NCBI RefSeq assembly: GCF_018141425.1 | Contig: NZ_CP058561.1 | Span: 1,116,001-1,180,000, forward strand | Length of the DNA: 64,000 nucleotides | Reading direction: 5' to 3' | Source of the DNA: Vallitalea guaymasensis | GTDB taxonomy: Bacteria > Bacillota > Clostridia > Lachnospirales > Vallitaleaceae | In this document: positions 27,771 through 36,863 of the stretch, in pieces | How positions within the stretch are numbered: the stretch's first letter is position 1 | How the letters are laid out: each line of letters begins with the position of its first letter | Translations under genes and position numbers: made by a program | The notes under the pieces: model-generated | Database searches by the model: none | The model's input: only the letters and a program-made list of their open reading frames with translations | Told to the model about the DNA's origin: nothing

Positions 27771-30110
27771 ATGGTAATTGAATTTAGTAAAATAATGAAT
27801 AAAAAGGAAGTACTTAATACTATGCAGTGCTATGAAGATAGTGCTAATTATAGCGAGTACTGCAAGATATATGAAGAAGTGGTTGATAATTCTGTTAAGA
27901 ACATTACACCAAAAGGATACTATATCATAACAGATAACGATAATTATATTGCCAATAATTGTGAACAAGTAATTTTTTGTTTAGTTACTCTAGGTAGTTT
28001 TATTGATGAAGAGATAAAACGTTATTTTGATAACAATGATTATCTAAAAGGTATGATGTTGAATACTATAGGTGATCAGATGTTATTTGATATAAGTAAT
28101 TCTCTATTCAAATTACTGCAAAAAGAACAAAGTGACAATGGTATCAATTTGACATCAAGAATAGAACCTGGCTCTAGTGAATCAAGTATCAAATTCCAAA
28201 AGACGATACTGGATATGATTAATGAAAAAGAAACAACTGATATCACTATAACATCCGGATATATGTTCTCTCCCACTAAGACTCTGTCTTATTATTATGG
28301 AGCCTCAGCAAATATACCTCCTACTACAGTAGACCACGATTGTAGTAAATGCAGTAACTTGACCTGTCCTTTCAGAAAATATAATTTAATAATAAAACAA
28401 GGAAATGAGTCATACAGATATCAAGTGAAAAAAGGTGAAAATCTTTTAAACGTAATTAGACATTATAACTTCCCTATTGAAGCATATTGTGGTGGTAAAA
28501 AAGTATGTGGTAAATGTAAAGTGAAACTTTTAAAAGGTAATATAAAATTATCAGATGAAGAAAGAAGATTCCTTACAGATAGTGAGATTGAAGAAGGAAT
28601 AATTCTATCTTGCTTCCATAATATTGATAATGATATAACTATAGAATTAAAAGAAGAAGCTGCTACATCTAAAATACAGACGGACTATAAAATTGGTAAT
28701 ATCAAAAATCCAAAATATAAACTACTTAAAATTAATGGGATAATAGAAAGTCCTGATAACAATAAGAGTGCTGTAGAACTAATTAATGAGAAGTTAGTAG
28801 CAAATTATAAATATTCTCTAAACGCAGTGAAAGGACTATCTAATATAGATAATCTAAAAAAAGATATATATTTGTTATCTAAGAACAACAAAGAAATACT
28901 TAGAGCCGCTGATAATGAAATTACTGCATATGGTGTGGGTATTGATATTGGTACTACTACTATTGTAATAACACTTATCGACCTACTTAAAAGTAAAGAA
29001 ATAGGCATTTATAAAAATGTTAATCCTCAAAAGGCTTATGGCGCAGATGTAATAAGCAGGATTAATTACGCTATAAAAGACAAGCAAAACATTCAGACCC
29101 AATTGATTTGCAATGAAATCAGTTCTGGCATAAAAACTATTGTTGATAAATATGAATTAAATGAAAAAGATATAATGGAAATTACTATAAGCGGAAATAC
29201 GACCATGCAATATCTGTTGACTGGTATTAATCCTTATAAATTATCCATAAGTCCTTTCACAACAATAGACTTATCTCTTAATGAATACCTATACAGTCAA
29301 CTATTAGGAGATAATCTGCTTGATTGTACTGTTACTCTATTACCTGGAGTTTCAGCTTACATTGGCTCTGATATAACTGCAGGTTTTTATTATAGTGATC
29401 TTATCAACCAAGAAGGAAACATTCTTTTTATTGATATAGGTACCAATGGAGAAATAGCACTGAAGACAAAAGATGATTCTATTATCTGTGCTGCAACTGC
29501 AGCAGGACCTGCTTTTGAAGGTGCTAATATTAAATGCGGTATGGGAAGTATTGATGGAGCCATATGCAATATTAGCTTGGTTGATGATAAATTCAAATAT
29601 GATGTTATTGGTAACAGTACTCCAAAAGGTATCTGTGGTTCAGCCCTTGTAGATATAACTGCCCAGTTGATTGATACTGATGTAATAGATAATACAGGAA
29701 AATTAAACATAGATGAAGTTGTACTATACAAAGATGAGCAAACTGAAATAGGATTATATCAAGAAGATATCAGACAGCTCCAACTTGCCAAATCTGCTAT
29801 TTCAGCAGGAATAAGTGTATTGATAGATGAAGCTTCCATATCCTTTGATGATGTTGATAAAGTATTTCTAGCTGGAGGCTTTGGCAGCAATCTTAATATT
29901 ACTAATGCTATAACAATAGGACTACTTCAAAAAGAACTAAAAGATAAAGTGGAAATTCTCGGTAATAGTTCATTAGGTGGTTGCGTCAAGTATCTCCTAG
30001 ATGATAACAGTTCCAATAATTTTGATGTAATAAAATCAAAATGTAAATATATTGAACTATCAACGAATATGAAATTCAACGAAGAATATATTATGAACAT
30101 GTATTTCTGA
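27771..30110 (+). CDS. Corrinoid activation protein (RamA/DUF4445 type) with MetH-activation-like N terminus
   Basis: A 779-residue multidomain protein. Residues 1-185 resemble the cobalamin-dependent methionine synthase activation domain (LVTLGSFIDEEI, MLNTIGDQ, SRIEPGS, SGYMFSPTKTLSYYYG). A Cys cluster follows (191, 194, 199), then a 2Fe-2S ferredoxin domain with Cys240, 246, 249 and 281, and an ATP-binding ASKHA region from GVGIDIGTTT (390) to GGFGSN. Family members reductively reactivate Co(II) corrinoid proteins using ATP. GGAGGTG lies 10 bases before ATG 27771. The N-terminal extension is unusual and may dock the corrinoid protein. Confidence 0.88.
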   Translation: MVIEFSKIMNKKEVLNTMQCYEDSANYSEYCKIYEEVVDNSVKNITPKGYYIITDNDNYIANNCEQVIFCLVTLGSFIDEEIKRYFDNNDYLKGMMLNTIGDQMLFDISNSLFKLLQKEQSDNGINLTSRIEPGSSESSIKFQKTILDMINEKETTDITITSGYMFSPTKTLSYYYGASANIPPTTVDHDCSKCSNLTCPFRKYNLIIKQGNESYRYQVKKGENLLNVIRHYNFPIEAYCGGKKVCGKCKVKLLKGNIKLSDEERRFLTDSEIEEGIILSCFHNIDNDITIELKEEAATSKIQTDYKIGNIKNPKYKLLKINGIIESPDNNKSAVELINEKLVANYKYSLNAVKGLSNIDNLKKDIYLLSKNNKEILRAADNEITAYGVGIDIGTTTIVITLIDLLKSKEIGIYKNVNPQKAYGADVISRINYAIKDKQNIQTQLICNEISSGIKTIVDKYELNEKDIMEITISGNTTMQYLLTGINPYKLSISPFTTIDLSLNEYLYSQLLGDNLLDCTVTLLPGVSAYIGSDITAGFYYSDLINQEGNILFIDIGTNGEIALKTKDDSIICAATAAGPAFEGANIKCGMGSIDGAICNISLVDDKFKYDVIGNSTPKGICGSALVDITAQLIDTDVIDNTGKLNIDEVVLYKDEQTEIGLYQEDIRQLQLAKSAISAGISVLIDEASISFDDVDKVFLAGGFGSNLNITNAITIGLLQKELKDKVEILGNSSLGGCVKYLLDDNSSNNFDVIKSKCKYIELSTNMKFNEEYIMNMYF

Positions 30111-30147
30111 TATAACAATTACTTTTATATTATAAAGGATGATCTTC

Positions 30148-31071
30148 ATGACAAAAATATATCTCATAACAGGATTTTTAGGTTCTGGTAAAACAAGTTT
30201 TCTGCAAAATGTTTTAGATTCCGAAGAAGCTAAATCAGGTGTTTTAATGAATGAATTCGGTTCTATTAGTATAGACAGCTCTGTAGTAAGCAGAAAAGAT
30301 ATGGATATGATAGAGCTTACTAACGGCTCAATATTTTGTAGTTGTCTAAAAGATAATTTCATAGAAAGTCTTAGAGCTCTTTTAGAAAAAAAACTGGACA
30401 ATATCTATATTGAAAGCTCTGGGTTAGCAGATCCTGCCAATATGTTAACTATAATTGACCTATTAAAAAAACAATGTAGTAATAATTTTTCCTATGAAGG
30501 AGCTATTTGCATAGTAGATGGTTTGCATTTCATGAAAGAAATAGATATGATGGTCAGCGTAGAAAACCAAATCAAACATAGTAAAATCATTTTGATTAAT
30601 AAAATGGACTTGATAAGTTCAAAAACAGCCGATGAAATAAAAGCTAGGATACGTTCAATCAATGACAAAGCTTTAATCTATGAGATAACTCATGGTAGAA
30701 TTGATTTTGAATCACTGAAATTTTCATCTGTCATTAATGATCAAATTGGTGAAACTTCAAATACAACTGAAAACAAGCCTAAGACCATAATAATGAAATT
30801 GAAAGATAACAATATAGAACTCGACGAAATAATCAAAGTTCTTAATAATCTAAAAGAATTCTGTTACCGGATTAAAGGGTTTGTAACTGTTAATGATATT
30901 ACTTATAAGATTGATACGGTAAATGAAAAATTAGATGTTATTGAATATGAATCCAAGGGGTTAGATGATATGACATTAGTATTCATATCAAAAATTGGTG
31001 TTGGTATTGTTTCTAAGATATTGGCATCTACTAAAGAAACTCTAAAAGATAAGATTGAGATTATTTCTTAA
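30148..31071 (+). CDS. CobW/HypB-family GTPase (putative metallochaperone)
   Basis: A 307-residue G3E GTPase. The P-loop GFLGSGKTS is at 9-17, and the guanine-specificity motif is in LINKMDL. The family metal-binding CxCC site is reduced to FCSCLK, with two Cys. A short C-terminal CobW domain follows. CobW proteins deliver metal ions and this one closes a corrinoid operon, so cobalt or corrinoid-related maturation is a reasonable inference. Start ATG 30148 is chosen since AAAGGA lies eight bases upstream; an ATG nine bases earlier overlaps that site. Confidence 0.85.
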   Translation: MTKIYLITGFLGSGKTSFLQNVLDSEEAKSGVLMNEFGSISIDSSVVSRKDMDMIELTNGSIFCSCLKDNFIESLRALLEKKLDNIYIESSGLADPANMLTIIDLLKKQCSNNFSYEGAICIVDGLHFMKEIDMMVSVENQIKHSKIILINKMDLISSKTADEIKARIRSINDKALIYEITHGRIDFESLKFSSVINDQIGETSNTTENKPKTIIMKLKDNNIELDEIIKVLNNLKEFCYRIKGFVTVNDITYKIDTVNEKLDVIEYESKGLDDMTLVFISKIGVGIVSKILASTKETLKDKIEIIS

Positions 31072-31103
31072 AAAAAGGCATTCCATAAAGAATGCCTTTT
31101 TTT
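31071..31103. terminator. Bidirectional terminator after the CobW-type gene
   Basis: GGCATTC/GAATGCC arms close on a six-base loop, flanked by an A-run on the left and a seven-T run on the right. It serves the rightward corrinoid operon and the leftward CBM gene. Confidence 0.9.
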
Positions 31104-31118
31104 GATAACTCCATATCA

Positions 31119-31562
31119 TTACATATTTGAATCATTCACTGAATAATCTTGTCCATTATTATTATCCCAATATGTTTGTCCATTTACTTCATATTTAATA
31201 GCGAATTGACAGTTATAGTTATAATAGTAAAATCCATTCCAAGGGCATAAAGGTGTTTTGAAAGTATAGATATCATATCCATCTGTTGCTGTTTTTAAAT
31301 ATGTGGCAGTTACATCTTCCCATGTACTTCCATCAGTAGTATAATGTACTACTACATTTTTGTTATCGCCTAAATCTTTCACTGAGATTTCACCTTGAGT
31401 ATACCATCCTTTTAATACTCCACAATCACGTTCTTGCTTTGCACTTGCATAATTAAGCTTTACATTACCATCAGCTGCTGCATAAATGTTAAATGTAAAT
31501 AGAGTCATTATCATACACATGCATAAACTAATACTCATTAATAATTTTACTGTTTTTTTCAT
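31119..31562 (-). CDS. Small secreted protein with one CBM21-like domain
   Basis: A 147-residue protein. The signal peptide runs MKKTVKLLMSISLCMCMIMT and cleaves near IYAAADG. The mature part is a single carbohydrate-binding domain of CBM21 type, recognised by VVVHYTTDGSTWEDV, FAIKYEVNGQTYWDNN and GQDYSV. No catalytic domain is present. ATG 31562 is used because AGGGAG lies eight bases upstream and the signal peptide begins there; an upstream in-frame ATG adds 27 unlikely residues. It is the one-domain member of a three-gene family. CBM21 domains bind starch- or glycogen-like glucans; ligand inferred. Confidence 0.82.
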   Translation of the reverse strand: MKKTVKLLMSISLCMCMIMTLFTFNIYAAADGNVKLNYASAKQERDCGVLKGWYTQGEISVKDLGDNKNVVVHYTTDGSTWEDVTATYLKTATDGYDIYTFKTPLCPWNGFYYYNYNCQFAIKYEVNGQTYWDNNNGQDYSVNDSNM

Positions 31563-31890
31563 AATTTTAACTCCCTTTCTTTCTAGTAATATTTTTAACC
31601 ATGTTATTATACCATTATTTAGAATATTTTCAATTGTTATCATAACACAATTTTCTTTATATTATATAATAATTTTAGTTAATAATATGTAACATTGTTA
31701 TAGAATCAAAATTAATAATATAAAATAACCAATAAATATTAATTTATCTTAATTATATTTTAAAATAAAGTAAATATCATTTTTTTATAATATATACATG
31801 GGTATAGGATACTTATAAGTAATCTGAAAACAAATAATAGATAAGGACGTCCCTTTATAGGTACGTCCTATCATTCCAATTCATTAATAT
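31563..31890. other. AT-rich gap with no gene
   Basis: About 330 bases between the first and second CBM21-like genes. Apart from the ribosome-binding site of the left gene and the hairpin at 31844-31869 no gene-like frame or RNA structure is apparent. Confidence 0.6.
31840..31872 (-). terminator. Hairpin downstream of second CBM21-like gene
   Basis: AGGACGT (31844-31850) pairs with ACGTCCT (31863-31869) and extends outward through GATA with one bulge. The T-rich tract beyond it on the minus strand is weak. Confidence 0.5.
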
Positions 31891-32652
31891 TTATCTAGTG
31901 TAAACGTAATTTTTATCAAAATTATTATCCCAGAAAGTATTTCCGTTCACTTGACACATAATTGCAAATTCATATTTATCAGCTATTTCAGGAATTTTAA
32001 ATGTCCAAGTTTCCAAATTATTATATATATCCAATGGATGTTTGTACGCTTTGATATCTTTATATGTCTTCCAATTATCTGTTGTATATCTTACTGTTAC
32101 CACTTTAGTTGGATTATAATCTTGGAATATTATTGTTCCATTTAATCCATTTATATAATAGCAATCATCAACTAATAATTGACACTTATTCAATACATCC
32201 CCTTGCAAACTTCTTAGATTAAAACCTTTTAATAAATAATCTTTTGTATTATTATTATCCCAATATGTCTGTCCATTCACTTCATATTTAATTGCGAATT
32301 GACAATTATACTCATAATAGAAATCGTTTGATGGCTGTAATGGTGTTTCAAAAGTCCAGATTTCATATCCATCTGTAGAAGTTTTTAAATAACTGGCATA
32401 TACATCATTCCATGTTTTATTATCATATGTATAGTGAACTACTACATTTTTACGATACGCTAAATTTTTTACAGCAATTTTACCTACCACATTCCATCCT
32501 TGTAATACCCCATGATCTACAACTGTATTTATTTTTGCGTAATATAAATCTACATTATCATCGTCAGCTGCTTGAATATTAAAACTAAAAAAACTCATCA
32601 TCATTGCTAAACTTAAACATATGCTCATTAATAATTTTACTGTTTTTTTCAT
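31891..32652 (-). CDS. Secreted protein with two CBM21-like domains (paralogue A)
   Basis: A 253-residue protein. The signal peptide is nearly identical to its neighbours and ends SFNIQAADDD. Two tandem CBM21-like domains follow: the first ends FAIKYEVNGQTYWDNN, the second FAIMCQVNGNTFWDNN. Domain 2 has Cys in NKCQLLVDDCYY that could form a disulfide. There is no enzyme or cell-wall anchor domain. AGGAGATG precedes ATG 32652. It shares long identical stretches with the next gene, showing a recent duplication that includes upstream sequence. Confidence 0.85.
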   Translation of the reverse strand: MKKTVKLLMSICLSLAMMMSFFSFNIQAADDDNVDLYYAKINTVVDHGVLQGWNVVGKIAVKNLAYRKNVVVHYTYDNKTWNDVYASYLKTSTDGYEIWTFETPLQPSNDFYYEYNCQFAIKYEVNGQTYWDNNNTKDYLLKGFNLRSLQGDVLNKCQLLVDDCYYINGLNGTIIFQDYNPTKVVTVRYTTDNWKTYKDIKAYKHPLDIYNNLETWTFKIPEIADKYEFAIMCQVNGNTFWDNNFDKNYVYTR

Positions 32653-32821
32653 AATTACATCTCCTATTATTTATCATATTTTTAATTACTCTTTTAGGCT
32701 ATGTCATATGTCTCAAATCTGTTCAATAATAATCTTTCTAAAAAATGTAAATCCATATAAGACTTATTAATAGTATTTATTACAACATCATATATTAGCT
32801 TTTATTTTATTATAAAAATAA

Positions 32822-33586
32822 TTATCTAGTGTAAACATAATTTTTATCGAAGTTATTATCCCAGAAAGTATTTCCATTCACTTCACACATGATTGCAAAT
32901 TCGTATTTATCAGCTCTTTCAGGAATTCTGAATATCCATGTTTCCATATTTTTATATGGTTTATACAATGGATGTTTGTAAGCTTTGATATCTTTATATG
33001 TTTCCCAGTTGTCAGTTGTATATCTAACAGTTACTTCTTTATCTGGATTAAAATCTTGGAACATTATTGTTCCATTTAATCCGCATCTATAATAGCATCT
33101 ATCAACTAGCATTTGGCACTTATTTAATTGATAATCCTGTTTATTAGTTAGATTAAGACCTTTAAAAGAATAATCCTTTGTTTCATTATTATCCCAATAT
33201 GTTTGTCCATTTACTTCATATTTAATTGCAAATTTACAATTGTATCTATAATAATACTTGTTTGATGGCTGCATAGGTGTTTCAAAAGTCCAGATTTCAT
33301 ATCCGTCATTTGAAGTTTTCTCATAACTAGCAGATACATCTTTCCATGTTTCATCATCATATGTATAATGGACTACTACATTTTTTTGATATGCCAGATT
33401 CTTTACAGCAATTTTACCTTGAATGTTCCATCCCTGTAACACCCCATGATCATAAACACTATTTATATTTGCATAATATAAATCTACATTATCATCGTCA
33501 GCTGCTTGAATGTTAAAACTACAAATACTCATCATCATTGCTAAACTTAAACATACGCTCATTAATAATTTTACTGTTTTTTTCAT
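32822..33586 (-). CDS. Secreted protein with two CBM21-like domains (paralogue B)
   Basis: A 254-residue paralogue of the preceding gene with the same architecture: signal peptide to SFNIQAADDD, then two CBM21-like domains. Domain 2 has three clustered Cys (KCQMLVDRCYYRCG) against two in paralogue A. The initiation region AGGAGATGTAATT plus about 75 bases upstream is also shared. The unit resembles stand-alone carbohydrate-binding proteins that help attach cells or enzymes to a glucan; no ligand can be assigned. It is the first gene of the leftward trio; it may have its own promoter. Confidence 0.85.
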   Translation of the reverse strand: MKKTVKLLMSVCLSLAMMMSICSFNIQAADDDNVDLYYANINSVYDHGVLQGWNIQGKIAVKNLAYQKNVVVHYTYDDETWKDVSASYEKTSNDGYEIWTFETPMQPSNKYYYRYNCKFAIKYEVNGQTYWDNNETKDYSFKGLNLTNKQDYQLNKCQMLVDRCYYRCGLNGTIMFQDFNPDKEVTVRYTTDNWETYKDIKAYKHPLYKPYKNMETWIFRIPERADKYEFAIMCEVNGNTFWDNNFDKNYVYTR

Positions 33587-33832
33587 AATTACATCTCCTA
33601 TTATTTATTATTTTTTAATTATTCTTTTAAGCTATGTTTTATGTCTCACATCAGTTCAATAGCATTTTTCCTATTCACCTCTTTTATCTTATATTTCATA
33701 TCATCATTAGCTATTTATTAATATTATATCACTATTTTGAAATTTTTCAATTATTATTTTATTCAATATTATGTTTTTTAAGCATTATTTAATAATTAAT
33801 ATTATAATTTATTAAATATATGTAATTAAAAC
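33587..33832. repeat. Duplicated leader and gene-free gap upstream of paralogue B
   Basis: Bases 33587-33661 closely match 32653-32728 upstream of paralogue A, including the ribosome-binding site and a CTATGT...GTCTCA...GTTCAATA stretch. The rest is AT-rich without evident genes. Confidence 0.7.
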
Positions 33833-33860
33833 ATGGACACCTCCCTAAAGAAATGTCCAT
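33833..33860 (-). terminator. Hairpin after dapL
   Basis: ATGGACA and TGTCCAT form a seven-base stem with a 14-base loop, 44 bases past the dapL stop. GTTTTAATT follows on the minus strand. Confidence 0.6.
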
Positions 33861-33903
33861 ATTATTTGAATTACATATTTAATTTTATTCAATTCTAATC
33901 CAA

Positions 33904-35139
33904 TTAAAAAATAAAATCTACATCAGATAATCTATTATATATTTCATCAATTACTTTCTTTTCTTCTGCCTCTGTATCAGCTAGAAATGTAACAGAAAAC
34001 CTTACAAATGCTCCTGCATCATCCCATGGTACAGTTGAAATCAATTTTTCTCTTATTAAGAATTGAGAGAAATCTTCAGCACATTCAAAATCAATGCCAC
34101 CTTTGACACCTTTAGGAATCTTAACATATAAATAGAAAGAACCCTTTGGTTTTTTAGCATTGAAACCTATCTTATTAAGAACTTCAACAAGCATATTATG
34201 TCTTCTTGAATACTTGGCGGCTGTCTTTTCAGTAATCTCTGGATGTTCTAGAGCATAAATACCAGCTTTTTGTATAGCTTTGAATTGTCCAGAATCATTA
34301 TTATCTTTTACAGCTGCAAAAGCGCTTACTACTTTTTCATTACCTGCTACAAAAGCAATTCTCCATCCAGTCATATTATAAGCTTTAGATAGTGAATGAA
34401 TTTCTATTCCAACCTCTTTAGCTCCATCGACACTTAAGAAACTTAATGGTTTGTTCCCATCAAATGTCAAAGCCGCATATGCTGAATCATGTACAACAAT
34501 CAAATCATTTTCTTTTGCAAACTTAATAACTTCCTTAAAAAAATCCTTAGTTGCAACTGCTCCTGTTGGATTATTAGGGTAATTTAAGTATAATAATTTA
34601 GCCCTTTTTAAAATATCCTTAGGTATGGAATTTAGATCAGGTAAGAAGTCATTTTCTTGAAGCAGACTTAGATTGAAAACTTCTCCACCAAGCCATTTTG
34701 TCATAGTTCCCATTATTGGGTAACCAGGTACAGTCATCAAAGTAACATCTCCCGGATTGATAAATGCCTGAGCCATCATAGCAAGTGCTGGTTTTGAACC
34801 TATGGCATGATTAACCTCTGTCTCACAATTGATATCTTTTACTTGATAAACCTCTTCCAAGTACTTTGCAGCGGCTGATTTGAATTCAGGAACTCCATTA
34901 TCAGCATAATTTCTATTTTCCCACTTGGATGCTTCTTCTGACAACACCTTAACAACACCTTCATCTGCCATTAAATCCGGTTCACCAACACCCATATCAA
35001 TGATTTCCATATCTGGATGTTCGCTTATTGCAGCAGCTTTAGCTCTTTTTATTTTTTCAAATTTGTATATTACAGTACTCTTTCCAAATTGATTTCCACC
35101 TATTCTGTCTGCTATTAATTCTTGTATATAAGTCTCCAT
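33904..35139 (-). CDS. dapL: LL-diaminopimelate aminotransferase
   Basis: A 411-residue class I/II PLP aminotransferase with IDMGVGEPDL, YNYPNNPTGA-like LNYPNNPTGA and the PLP lysine in HSLSKAYNMTGWR. It makes LL-2,6-diaminopimelate directly from tetrahydrodipicolinate, bypassing the acyl-blocked route. The downstream position after dapF strongly supports the name. The pair supplies peptidoglycan and lysine, and tetrahydrodipicolinate also feeds dipicolinic acid for spores. The start is ATG 35139; GGGAGG lies just upstream. Confidence 0.92.
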   Translation of the reverse strand: METYIQELIADRIGGNQFGKSTVIYKFEKIKRAKAAAISEHPDMEIIDMGVGEPDLMADEGVVKVLSEEASKWENRNYADNGVPEFKSAAAKYLEEVYQVKDINCETEVNHAIGSKPALAMMAQAFINPGDVTLMTVPGYPIMGTMTKWLGGEVFNLSLLQENDFLPDLNSIPKDILKRAKLLYLNYPNNPTGAVATKDFFKEVIKFAKENDLIVVHDSAYAALTFDGNKPLSFLSVDGAKEVGIEIHSLSKAYNMTGWRIAFVAGNEKVVSAFAAVKDNNDSGQFKAIQKAGIYALEHPEITEKTAAKYSRRHNMLVEVLNKIGFNAKKPKGSFYLYVKIPKGVKGGIDFECAEDFSQFLIREKLISTVPWDDAGAFVRFSVTFLADTEAEEKKVIDEIYNRLSDVDFIF

Positions 35140-35168
35140 TTAGTTTTCCTCCCGTTTAATTACTATTA

Positions 35169-36002
35169 CTATAATAACCATTCTCCTTCAAATGTAGTTA
35201 CTGCTTCACCTGACATATAGATATGATTACTCTCTTTATCCCATTCTATTAATAAATCTCCACCTATTAATTTAACAACAGCTTTTCTATCAGTTAAATT
35301 GTTAAGTACTGATGCTACTAGAGTAGCACAAGCTCCAGTTCCACATGCTAAAGTTTCACCAGACCCTCTCTCCCATACACGCATCTTAATAGTTTCATTG
35401 TCTATTATTTGTGCAAATTCCACATTTACTTTCTTAGGGAATTTTTCATCTATTTCAACTAACTTACCTATTTTCTCTACTTCAAAAGTATCTGTATCAT
35501 CAACATAAGCTATAGCATGAGGATTACCCATGGAAACACAAGTAAATTCAAATGTTTTACCATTAACATCTATCTCTTCCCCAATTACAGGAGATTTATC
35601 ACTGATTACAGGAATATCTTCTGCCTTTAATATTGGTTCTCCCATATCAACTTTTGCATATGTCACCTTTTCATCAACTACTGTCATATCTAGTATCTTA
35701 ATTCCAGCTAGTGTTTCAATTGTTATACTAGTCTTGTCTGTCATCTTATTATCATAAACATACTTTCCTACACATCTGATAGCATTTCCACACATCTCAG
35801 CTTCTGAACCATCTGAATTAAACATTCTCATTCTAAAATCAGCTACATCTGAAGGTAATATAAGCACTATTCCATCGGAACCTACTCCAAAATGTCTATT
35901 GCTCATTTTAATGGATAATTGGGCAGGATTATCTACTTTTACTTGGAAACCATTAATGTAAATATAGTCATTCCCACAACCATGCATTTTAGTAAATTTC
36001 AT
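35169..36002 (-). CDS. dapF: Diaminopimelate epimerase
   Basis: A 277-residue epimerase with both catalytic cysteines: Cys71 in [11 protein letters not shown] and Cys220 in LACGTGACA. It interconverts LL- and meso-diaminopimelate. The gene is followed by dapL after 29 bases, an operon order common in Clostridia. The ribosome-binding site GCGAGGTG lies close to ATG 36002. Confidence 0.96.
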   Translation of the reverse strand: MKFTKMHGCGNDYIYINGFQVKVDNPAQLSIKMSNRHFGVGSDGIVLILPSDVADFRMRMFNSDGSEAEMCGNAIRCVGKYVYDNKMTDKTSITIETLAGIKILDMTVVDEKVTYAKVDMGEPILKAEDIPVISDKSPVIGEEIDVNGKTFEFTCVSMGNPHAIAYVDDTDTFEVEKIGKLVEIDEKFPKKVNVEFAQIIDNETIKMRVWERGSGETLACGTGACATLVASVLNNLTDRKAVVKLIGGDLLIEWDKESNHIYMSGEAVTTFEGEWLL

Positions 36003-36232
36003 ATTAACACCTCGCTATAATTTATTTTGATTTCTTAATATGTTACGCTTTCATAAAATAGTGGTTCTAATTACAAATACTATTTTATTATAGCATAAAT
36101 AATTTTATAAAATCAAGCTAAATAAGGATTAAATTACTGTACAACTATCTTATGCATTAATAATAGAATAATATTCCCCTAAAAATGTAATACTCTTATA
36201 AAAGGTTAAAAATTATCATGAGGAGGAATTAT

Positions 36233-36754
36233 ATGGATAGGATAGTTGGCAAAAAAGCTCCATGCTTTGAAATGGCAACAGCCCTAGGTGATGGAAGTGA
36301 CTTTGGTAAAGCAAAGCTGGAAGATTATAAAGGTAAATGGTTAGTATTATTTTTTTACCCCTTAGACTTTACATTTGTTTGTCCTACTGAGATTACAGGT
36401 TATAGTAAGAAAATAGAAGAGTTCAAAAAACTTGGAGCAGAAGTATTAGGTGTAAGTGTAGATAGCGAACACTCTCACAAAGCTTGGATAAATAGTGATC
36501 TTGGTAAAATTAATTTTCCTATAGCTTCTGATATGACGAAATCAGTTTCAAGGGACTATGGTGTATTACTTGAAGATGAAGGCATAGCCTTAAGAGGATT
36601 ATTCATTATTGATACAGAAGGTGTGGTAAAATATAGCGTTATACATGATCTTAATGTAGGACGTTCTGTAGATGAGACCCTACGGGTTTTGCAAGCTTTA
36701 CAAGCTGGTGGTCTATGTCCAGTTGATTGGGCTCCTGGCGAAGATATGTTGTAG
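36233..36754 (+). CDS. Typical 2-Cys peroxiredoxin
   Basis: A 173-residue AhpC/Prx-family thiol peroxidase. The peroxidatic Cys50 is in FTFVCPTEI and the resolving Cys162 in GGLCPVDW. It reduces hydrogen peroxide and organic peroxides in the cytoplasm, probably with a thioredoxin-type reductant. ATG 36233 is chosen because GAGGAGG lies seven bases before it; the longer in-frame start overlaps that site. It is monocistronic between dapF (divergent) and a strong terminator. Confidence 0.95.
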   Translation: MDRIVGKKAPCFEMATALGDGSDFGKAKLEDYKGKWLVLFFYPLDFTFVCPTEITGYSKKIEEFKKLGAEVLGVSVDSEHSHKAWINSDLGKINFPIASDMTKSVSRDYGVLLEDEGIALRGLFIIDTEGVVKYSVIHDLNVGRSVDETLRVLQALQAGGLCPVDWAPGEDML

Positions 36755-36780
36755 CCCAATTAAACTAGAAATTGGGTAGA

Positions 36781-36827
36781 ATATAGTGATAATAAACTCT
36801 CTTTATTATCACTATATATGGTTTTTT
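36781..36827 (+). terminator. Strong intrinsic terminator after the peroxiredoxin
   Basis: Sixteen-base perfect arms (36781-36796 and 36802-36817) with a five-base loop, then a six-T run. A smaller CCCAATT/AATTGGG hairpin lies between it and the stop codon. Confidence 0.92.
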
Positions 36828-36863
36828 CTACATTTACCACTATTAAGACACTACTAATAATTT

